A stretch of DNA of 20,810 nt from Clostridiales bacterium. GTDB taxonomy: Bacteria; Bacillota; Clostridia; Peptostreptococcales; JAAYPU01. Positions 13,065 through 19,542 of this stretch are shown piece after piece. Position 1 is the stretch's first letter. Each line of letters starts with the position of its first letter. The translations under genes and the position numbers were made by a program. The notes beneath the pieces were generated by a model, which made no database searches, had not been told where the DNA came from, and was given only the letters and a program-made list of their open reading frames with translations. Location of the stretch: contig JAAYPU010000407.1 in NCBI GenBank assembly GCA_012519645.1, positions 1-20,810 on the forward strand, written 5' to 3'.

Positions 13065-15039
13065 AGAACAGCCCCGTTTCAAAGTTGAGATTTTTCTCAG
13101 CAATCATAGCATCATCAAAATAAATTGCAATTCTGGCTTTTCCGCTTCCACTGATATTTATTTCTTCTTTCCCGCTATTTTCTTTACTATGAACGGCATT
13201 ATATATCATTTCAATGCTGCCATCTTGAATTTTAAATATCTTGATAGTAAATATATCATTTATTGCTTGGTCATAATGCAGAATTAATGGCACTTTATAT
13301 ATTGGCGCTTTATTATCCTTAATAACCTCTTCTTCAGCAAATGCACTTTGTTGTCCTTTACTTACTTTTAAATCCACAAGTGAATTTTCTTGAACTTCCT
13401 TCCCTGCATCTATGCTTTGGTTTATTACTATATCTTTTTCAAAATCATCACTATTGACATATTCAATATTTCCTATTTTGAGTCCGGCAGTTTCAATATT
13501 TGATTTCGCATCTTCTATAGTCTTTCCTACTACGCTGATCATTAAGATTGTTTTTATCTTGATTCCATCGCTAACTACAAGGTCCACTTCCGAATTTTCC
13601 GGTACTTTCTCTCTTGCAACCGGATTCTGTCTAATTACAATTCCTATTGGCAATTCGCTTGCTTCCCTTACTATCATACCTTCAGTCAGCCCGCTTTTTT
13701 CAATCAAAAACAAAGCATCTTCAAGCTTTTTATTTACGAGAAAAGGTGTCTCTACCATTCTTTCGCCCTTACTGATTACAAGTTTTACTGTGGAACCCAC
13801 CTTCACGGACATTCCTGCAATAGGATTTTGTGAAATGACTTGTCCTTCCAAAAAGTCGGAACTGTATTCTTCACTTCTCTCGACCTGAAGGCCTTGTTGT
13901 CCCAGTAATTTTTCTGCCTCTGTATAATCGTAATATAAAACTTCAGGAACGCTTATTTCCTTTACGAAGAATAAATCTTTAGTAAATAATATAAAATTGC
14001 TGAATATCAAGGCAAGAATGATAGCTGAAATAATTGCACTCATTCTTATGAGAAAGCTCTTCCTTAAATAAGGTTTTGTTTTAGTTTTAGTCTTTGCCTT
14101 TCGGTTTCTCTTTGCCATATCTATGTCAGATTTTTTTCCGGAATCCTGAATAACCGGCAATACCTGAGTAGATTTATTTGCATCGGTATCACTATATATT
14201 TTAGTATAATCTAAAAAGGGAGAAAATACCTTATCTAAATCATCATACATTTCCATAGCTGATATATATCTTTTTATTTGTATTTTATGTGTTGCTTTCA
14301 TAATAATTGCTTCTAATGACTTAGGTATTTTCGAATTGTAGACCGATGGCAATACCATTTCTTCGCTTATATGCTTCATTGCGACGGATACAGCACTATC
14401 CCCGTCAAAGGGTACCCTTCCGGTAACCATTTCATATAAAACGATACCTAATGAATAAATATCGGATTTTTCGTCAATATACCCTCCTCTTGCCTGTTCC
14501 GGCGAAAAATAATGGACCGATCCGATAACATTTTCACCGGTAACAATAGTGGAAGATGTTACTGCTCTGGCAATCCCAAAATCAGTTACCTTTGCACGCC
14601 CTTCTTTAGTAATAAGTATATTATGAGGCTTTATATCCCTATGAATGATATGGTTCTTATGTGCATGTGAAAGTGCCGAAGCAATTTGTTTGGCAATATT
14701 TACAGCCTTATCTATGGGCAAAGGCTTTTCTTTCTCAATTATCTCACTTAAAGTGTATCCTTCTACATATTCCATTACTATATAATATATACTTCGTCCC
14801 TCAACTCCGACATCATATACATTGACTATATTTGAGTGTGATAAGCTTGCAGCGGCCTGTGATTCTCTTCTGAAGCTTTCTATGAATTTCTCATCTTTAG
14901 TAAATTCAGGCTTAAGAATCTTTACGGCAACAAATCTCTTTAACAATCTGCATCTCGCCTTAAATACTACAGCCATACCGCCTTCGCCTATTTTTTCTAA
15001 TATTTCATACCTTCCGCTTAATACTTTGCCTATTATCAT
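13054..15039 (-). CDS. prkC: Ser/Thr protein kinase with PASTA domains (PrkC)
   Basis: This 661-residue membrane kinase senses peptidoglycan fragments and phosphorylates many targets; in B. subtilis PrkC also triggers spore germination by muropeptides. Cytoplasmic kinase domain (about 10-272): glycine loop GEGGMAVV (18-25), Lys40, HRDIKPHN with Asp135, DFG (153-155), and a Thr/Ser-rich activation loop. A basic juxtamembrane stretch (310-327) leads to one transmembrane helix (about 330-352). Outside are three PASTA repeats (about 361-425, 428-493, 496-565) and a further C-terminal domain of about 90 residues. The ATG follows the stp stop codon after one base (TAA-A-ATG). The pair with a PP2C phosphatase is standard. 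Confidence 0.97.
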   Translation of the reverse strand: MIIGKVLSGRYEILEKIGEGGMAVVFKARCRLLKRFVAVKILKPEFTKDEKFIESFRRESQAAASLSHSNIVNVYDVGVEGRSIYYIVMEYVEGYTLSEIIEKEKPLPIDKAVNIAKQIASALSHAHKNHIIHRDIKPHNILITKEGRAKVTDFGIARAVTSSTIVTGENVIGSVHYFSPEQARGGYIDEKSDIYSLGIVLYEMVTGRVPFDGDSAVSVAMKHISEEMVLPSVYNSKIPKSLEAIIMKATHKIQIKRYISAMEMYDDLDKVFSPFLDYTKIYSDTDANKSTQVLPVIQDSGKKSDIDMAKRNRKAKTKTKTKPYLRKSFLIRMSAIISAIILALIFSNFILFTKDLFFVKEISVPEVLYYDYTEAEKLLGQQGLQVERSEEYSSDFLEGQVISQNPIAGMSVKVGSTVKLVISKGERMVETPFLVNKKLEDALFLIEKSGLTEGMIVREASELPIGIVIRQNPVAREKVPENSEVDLVVSDGIKIKTILMISVVGKTIEDAKSNIETAGLKIGNIEYVNSDDFEKDIVINQSIDAGKEVQENSLVDLKVSKGQQSAFAEEEVIKDNKAPIYKVPLILHYDQAINDIFTIKIFKIQDGSIEMIYNAVHSKENSGKEEINISGSGKARIAIYFDDAMIAEKNLNFETGLFYED

Positions 15040-15040
15040 T

Positions 15041-15778
15041 TTAATCTATCGCCTCCATCTTTAAGGCAAGAATCGTTATATTGTCCCTGCTTTCTCTGCG
15101 GTTTACGAGCTCAACTATTGAATCGCAGCTTTTTTGAATATTTTCTTCATTTAAAAATGTATCCAAAATTTCTTTTTCTTCTACTTCATTATAAAGACCA
15201 TCGGTACAAAGAATAACAATATCGTCCTTCTCTAAATCCATTTGAGACATCTCTGCTTCTATATTCTCATCAATACCTAATGCTCTTGTAATAACATTTC
15301 GTTGAGGATGTGTCTTTGCTTCCATATCGGTAATTGTTCCACTCCTCAGCAATTCCGCCGAAATAGTATGGTCTTGTGTTATTTGCACTATTTCTCTATT
15401 TCGAATCAAATACCCTCTGCTGTCACCCATATACGCCACATACATTTTGTTTTGAACTATATATAATAAGACTATGGTCGTTCCCATTCCATTATACTGG
15501 ATATCGCTTTTTGAAAGGCTTATTACTTGCTTATTAACTGATTTTAAGCATGCCGAAAGATAATGATAGATTTCTTCATCCTGATGAAAAACGGTAAAGG
15601 GATGTTCTTTCAAATAAGCGGCAATGCCTTCTACAGCTACTCGGCTTGCAACTTCACCTGAATTGCATCCTCCCACACCATCAGCTATAATAAAAAAACG
15701 GTGATCATCAGAAATATAAAAAGAATCTTCATTTTTGTCTCTGATAACGCCTTTATCGGTCCTTACACCAACTAGCAT
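15041..15778 (-). CDS. stp: PP2C-type Ser/Thr phosphatase (Stp/PrpC)
   Basis: This 245-residue PPM/PP2C phosphatase removes phosphates placed by the adjacent kinase. Metal-binding motifs are KNEDSF (Glu17-Asp18), IADGVGGCNSGEVAS (Asp33), VAYMGDSRGYLIR, LCTDGLYNEV and RDNITILAL. GGAGGAA stands before the ATG. It lies 38 nt behind rsmB and one base ahead of prkC. In many Firmicutes rlmN stands between rsmB and this gene; it is not here. Confidence 0.97.
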   Translation of the reverse strand: MLVGVRTDKGVIRDKNEDSFYISDDHRFFIIADGVGGCNSGEVASRVAVEGIAAYLKEHPFTVFHQDEEIYHYLSACLKSVNKQVISLSKSDIQYNGMGTTIVLLYIVQNKMYVAYMGDSRGYLIRNREIVQITQDHTISAELLRSGTITDMEAKTHPQRNVITRALGIDENIEAEMSQMDLEKDDIVILCTDGLYNEVEEKEILDTFLNEENIQKSCDSIVELVNRRESRDNITILALKMEAID

Positions 15779-15816
15779 AAAGTCATTCCTCCCGGCAAAT
15801 AATTATCACAATAAGA

Positions 15817-17169
15817 TTATATATAAACTTCTGCGGTGTTGTCATTCATTTTTAATAATTTGCATATAAAAAATCCATCTGTATCATGAATATTGGGAAA
15901 TAATTGAATCATAGGGTCGTTTTGTAAATTTATTTTATTAAAATCAGAATGTTCAGGTTTAACTAATTTGAAGTCTGTATGTTTATCCAAAAACCTCCTG
16001 ACAACCTGCTCGTTTTCATAGGATGAGATGGTGCAAGTGCTGTAGACTAATGTACCGCCTTTTTTCAAATAAGTGCTGGCATTATCTAATATTTGACACT
16101 GCAAAGCAGAAAATTGTTCCAGCTCTTCTCTATGCCTGTTGTATTTAATTTCCGGTTTCCTTCTGATTACACCCAAACCTGAACAGGGAGCATCAACAAG
16201 CACCTTATCTGCTTTGCCCTCCAATTCAGCATCTTTTATCAAGGCATCAAAAATCTGGGTCTCAATAATATCCACACCATGCCTCATTGCACTGTCTTTT
16301 AGAAGTTCAAGCTTATGAGGATATATATCACGGGCTATAATTCTGCCTTTATTTTCCATCAATTCTCCGGTAAAAATAGTTTTGCCGCCAGGAGCTGCGC
16401 AAACATCTATAACAAGATCCTTTGGTTTAGGATCCAAAGCTTTTACTGCAAGCATTGAGCTTTCATCTTGGATTTGATACAGCCCTTTATTGAATAAATC
16501 ATTGTCTATAAGATGATTCCCTTTTACGATCAAAGCCTCCTGAACATATTTACCTGAAATTACTTCTACTCCTCTTTCCTCCAGCAAGGATTGCATGGCA
16601 CTTACTTTTGTATTTAAAGTATTCACCCTTATTGTCAAAGGAGGTGTTTCATTTCCGGCTTTTAGAAGTGCTTCTGTAAATTCTTCAGAGAAATGTTTCA
16701 GCCATTCATCTATCATCCATGGTTCATAAGAATATTTCACAGACAAATAACGGATCAGGTCGTCTTCTCTTTTAGGAAGGACAATAGTATCTTTTTTTCT
16801 CAAATAATTGCGCATGACTGCATTGATAAAGCCTGCATGTCTCTGAGAATGCTTTTTCGCAAGCTTTACACTTTCATTTACAACAGCATATGAAGGAGTT
16901 CCCGTTAAAAAAGCAAGCTGATATATTCCCATCCTTAATATAAGCAATACTTCCTTTTTCAATTTTTTAAGTCCTGTCTGAACAAATTGACTCAATAAAT
17001 AATCTAAGAAAAGTTTATTTTCAATGACACCATAAACGATTTCTCTAACAAAAGCCCCTTCCGAAATCTGATATTTTCTCAGAAATTTGTTTATGGCTAT
17101 ATTAGAATATGCATTATTTTCTTCAATCTCCAGTAATATTTCCAAAGCAACTTCTCTTTCGCTCTTCAT
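15817..17169 (-). CDS. rsmB: 16S rRNA (cytosine967-C5)-methyltransferase RsmB
   Basis: This 450-residue enzyme methylates C967 of 16S rRNA. An N-terminal NusB-like RNA-binding domain (about 1-130) is followed by a Rossmann methyltransferase domain with DVCAAPGGKT (about 255-264), DAPCSGLGVIRRKPEI (Cys at about 329) and the STCT nucleophile motif (Cys at about 379). I place the start at the ATG at 17167-17169, with GAAAGGAAA upstream and the normal family N-terminus MKSEREVALEIL. A longer frame to 17217 would be read out of an 11-bp repeat array and is rejected. Confidence 0.96.
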   Translation of the reverse strand: MKSEREVALEILLEIEENNAYSNIAINKFLRKYQISEGAFVREIVYGVIENKLFLDYLLSQFVQTGLKKLKKEVLLILRMGIYQLAFLTGTPSYAVVNESVKLAKKHSQRHAGFINAVMRNYLRKKDTIVLPKREDDLIRYLSVKYSYEPWMIDEWLKHFSEEFTEALLKAGNETPPLTIRVNTLNTKVSAMQSLLEERGVEVISGKYVQEALIVKGNHLIDNDLFNKGLYQIQDESSMLAVKALDPKPKDLVIDVCAAPGGKTIFTGELMENKGRIIARDIYPHKLELLKDSAMRHGVDIIETQIFDALIKDAELEGKADKVLVDAPCSGLGVIRRKPEIKYNRHREELEQFSALQCQILDNASTYLKKGGTLVYSTCTISSYENEQVVRRFLDKHTDFKLVKPEHSDFNKINLQNDPMIQLFPNIHDTDGFFICKLLKMNDNTAEVYI

Positions 17170-17198
17170 AAAATTTCCTTTCAATATAAATATAGAGG

Positions 17199-17231
17199 TT
17201 GAACGATGGTTGAACAATAGTTAAACGATTG
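17199..17231 (+). repeat. 11-bp tandem array 3 (three units)
   Basis: TTGAACGATGG (17199-17209), TTGAACAATAG (17210-17220) and TTAAACGATTG (17221-17231) repeat the family seen at 3448-3502 and 11392-11440, again on the plus strand. The array lies about 30 bp upstream of the rsmB start codon. Confidence 0.85.
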
Positions 17232-17247
17232 TTATTGATTTAAGGTT

Positions 17248-17304
17248 GAAATTTTGCCTTTCAGGCTAAATTTCCTCCTTTACTTTCAGTTGGCAGTTAT
17301 CAGT
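17248..17304. repeat. Composite intergenic repeat D (hairpin plus TTTCAGT heptamers)
   Basis: An 11-bp hairpin with one T-T mismatch (GAAATTTTGCC 17248-17258, loop TTTCA, right arm 17264-17274) is followed by CTCCTTTAC and three heptamers, TTTCAGT, TGGCAGT and TATCAGT (17284-17304). Orientation as in elements A and C. It lies inside the yugP-rsmB junction. Confidence 0.88.
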
Positions 17305-17311
17305 TCAACAC

Positions 17312-17423
17312 CTGAGCCTGAGACCTGAGACCTATTTTAGTTCTTAGTTATTATTTATTAGTTCCCTGAGCCTGAGACCTGAGACCTGAGACCTAAATCA
17401 GTTCTTAGTTATTATTTATTAGT
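17312..17423. repeat. Two-copy direct repeat built of TGAGACC and TTCTTAG heptamers
   Basis: A block made of CTGAGCC, TGAGACC units and then TCTTAGT, TATTATT, TATTAGT heptamers occurs twice in a row: 17312-17362 and 17365-17423. The first copy has two TGAGACC units and the second has three. The second half is identical over TTCTTAGTTATTATTTATTA. The repeat adds about 110 bp to a junction that is normally short, and it ends at the yugP stop codon. Confidence 0.9.
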
Positions 17424-17426
17424 TAA

Positions 17427-18113
17427 TCAGTCCCGTCTCCTGAGCATCATCAGCCTAAGCAGGTTTCCGATAGCAACAGCCATGGCGGCGACATATGTCA
17501 ACGCCGCTGCATTTAATACACTCTTTGCCCCGTTTATTTCATTATCATAAATTATGCTATTTTCCTCCAACTGCATTATAGCCTTACTGCTGGCATTATA
17601 TTCCACAGGAAGCGTTATAACCTGAAAGAAAACTGCTGCCGTATATAAATAAATAGCTACCTCAATGAGAAAGTTTCCGCCTGCTCCCATGAATAAGCCT
17701 AAAAAAGCCAAAGGAAAAGCTGCTTGTGAAGCAAAACTTACGGTTGGAGCTATTGCATTTCTCAGTTGAAGCGGCATATATCCATTGGCATGCTGTAGAG
17801 CGTGCCCGGACTCATGAGCTGCTATGCTGACCGCAGCGACAGAAGTACCGTGGTAAACATCTCTTGAAAGCCTCATTATACGTTTTCTCGGGTCATAATG
17901 ATCTGATAGTGTTCCTTGTGATAATTCTATTGGTATATCACGAAGACCGTTTCTGTCCAAAATACGGCGTGCGGCTTCAGCACCGGTAATATTTCTGGAA
18001 TTTTGTACGCGAATATATTTATCAAAAGTGGATTTAACACGTGCTTGAGCATAAAAAGCAAAGATAATTGCCGGTATTAATAAAATCATACTTGAGTAAT
18101 ACCATGAATACAT
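17427..18113 (-). CDS. yugP: YugP-type zinc metallopeptidase
   Basis: This 228-residue membrane protein belongs to the YugP neutral zinc metallopeptidase family (Zn_peptidase_2). It shows an N-terminal helix (about 5-22), a soluble part with the zinc motif HESGH (100-104) preceded by SIAA, a probable third ligand Glu171 in LPVEYNASSKA, and further hydrophobic helices (about 128-170 and 205-221). The natural substrate is unknown. The ATG follows the fmt stop codon after 2 nt and has GGAGGAA inside the fmt 3' end, so it is in the def-fmt operon, as in many Clostridia. Its TGA stop lies at the end of a repeat tract. Confidence 0.94.
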   Translation of the reverse strand: MYSWYYSSMILLIPAIIFAFYAQARVKSTFDKYIRVQNSRNITGAEAARRILDRNGLRDIPIELSQGTLSDHYDPRKRIMRLSRDVYHGTSVAAVSIAAHESGHALQHANGYMPLQLRNAIAPTVSFASQAAFPLAFLGLFMGAGGNFLIEVAIYLYTAAVFFQVITLPVEYNASSKAIMQLEENSIIYDNEINGAKSVLNAAALTYVAAMAVAIGNLLRLMMLRRRD

Positions 18114-18115
18114 AT

Positions 18116-19051
18116 CTATTCCTCCATTCCTAATTTCACACCTTTTTTTATTTCATTCCCCCGCAGAAACGCTGCTACATCAACCGCTTTTTTCCCCGGA
18201 AATTGAATTTTGGTAATGATGAAAATCTTTCCGCCAGCTGATACTTCTATACCGGATGTAGCAACATCTATGATGGTTCCTTCGGATATATCGGTGTTTC
18301 TGTCGGTTGCTTCACCTTCCAAAACCTTCATGTGAGTATCTTCATAGATGGTATAAGCCATCGGCCAGGGATTTAATCCTCTTACCAATTGTTGTATTTC
18401 AAGGGGAGTTTTTTTCCAATCAATTGCACCTGTCTTTTTATTAAGCATAGGGGCATACGAGGCTTCCTCATCATTTTGAGGATGCGGTACTAAAGTCCCA
18501 TTTACCATTTTCTCCAAAGCTTCTGTAATAAGTCTGGCGCCTATTTGTGCAAGTACATCATGTAATTCTCCTGCCGTTCTATCATTGATAAAAACCTCTT
18601 CCTTTAACAGCATATCACCTGTATCAAGTCCGGCATCCATTTGCATAATAGTAATGCCCGTTTTTTCTTCACCATTTATTACTGCCCAATGAATAGGTGC
18701 TGCACCTCTGTATTTTGGCAATAAAGAAGCATGAATATTAACACATCCGTATTTAGGAATACTTAATATTTCTTTTGGGAGTATCTGCCCATAGGCAGCC
18801 ACTACAATACATTCCGGATTTATCTTTTTTAATTGTTCTATAAAGGAAGGGTCCCGTACTTTTTCCGGTTGCATGACAACCAAACCTCTCTTTAAGGCTT
18901 CCTCCTTTACCGGCTGATATTGTACCTTGTTGCCTCTTCCCTTTGGTTTGTCCGTCTGTGTAATAACCGCACATACATCATGTCCGGACTCAACAATACT
19001 TATCAGTGCTTCTACTGCAAATTCCGGTGTTCCCATAAAAACTATTTTCAT
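18116..19051 (-). CDS. fmt: Methionyl-tRNA formyltransferase
   Basis: This 311-residue enzyme formylates initiator Met-tRNA using 10-formyl-THF. The start MKIVFMGTPEFAV, the PKGRG loop, the catalytic set (about Asn105, His107, Asp143) and the folate-binding SLLPKYRGAAPIHWAV are all clear, and a C-terminal OB-like domain (from about 205) binds tRNA. Length is normal. It is 21 nt behind def, the enzyme that removes the formyl group, which is the usual bacterial arrangement. Confidence 0.98.
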   Translation of the reverse strand: MKIVFMGTPEFAVEALISIVESGHDVCAVITQTDKPKGRGNKVQYQPVKEEALKRGLVVMQPEKVRDPSFIEQLKKINPECIVVAAYGQILPKEILSIPKYGCVNIHASLLPKYRGAAPIHWAVINGEEKTGITIMQMDAGLDTGDMLLKEEVFINDRTAGELHDVLAQIGARLITEALEKMVNGTLVPHPQNDEEASYAPMLNKKTGAIDWKKTPLEIQQLVRGLNPWPMAYTIYEDTHMKVLEGEATDRNTDISEGTIIDVATSGIEVSAGGKIFIITKIQFPGKKAVDVAAFLRGNEIKKGVKLGMEE

Positions 19052-19072
19052 AACGCTATCATCCTTATTGAA

Positions 19073-19528
19073 CTATTCTACAGGCCTTACATTTTCAGCC
19101 TTATCTATAAATAATATGCCATCCAGGTGATCTATTTCGTGACAAAATGCACGAGCTAAAAATCCTTCACCTTCATAAATCACTTCTTCGCCATTTCTGT
19201 TAAGACCTTTAACTTTTACATATTGCGGACGTTTTACTGTTCCCCAAATACCCGGGATGCTCAAGCATCCTTCTTCATCTTCAATTTCACCTTGAACTTC
19301 TATTATTTCAGGATTAATAAGCTCAATCAATCCTTCTCCAATATCTACCACAATAACTCTTTTAAGAACGCCTACCTGCGGAGCAGCTAATCCAACACCG
19401 TTATTATTATATAAAGTCTCCGCCATATCATTTAACAGCTCAATGATCCTATCATTTATATTTTCTACAACTTTTGATTTTTTTAACAGAACATCGTCAC
19501 CTTGTTTTACTATATTTCTCATTGCCAT
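19073..19528 (-). CDS. def: Peptide deformylase
   Basis: This 151-residue metalloprotease removes the N-formyl group from new proteins. All three family motifs are intact: GVGLAAPQVG (44-53), EEGCLSIPG with metal ligand Cys88, and HEIDH with His130, Glu131 and His134. The size fits the short type 1 enzymes. The ATG at 19526-19528 has GGAGG 7 nt upstream; a second ATG two codons later is less well placed. It stands 14 nt behind priA. Confidence 0.98.
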   Translation of the reverse strand: MAMRNIVKQGDDVLLKKSKVVENINDRIIELLNDMAETLYNNNGVGLAAPQVGVLKRVIVVDIGEGLIELINPEIIEVQGEIEDEEGCLSIPGIWGTVKRPQYVKVKGLNRNGEEVIYEGEGFLARAFCHEIDHLDGILFIDKAENVRPVE

Positions 19529-19542
19529 TGATATACCTCCCG

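Noticed and set aside
17170..17217. 16-residue N-terminal extension of RsmB
   Set aside because: The extra codons come partly from the 11-bp array; a better ribosome binding site and the family N-terminus are at 17169.
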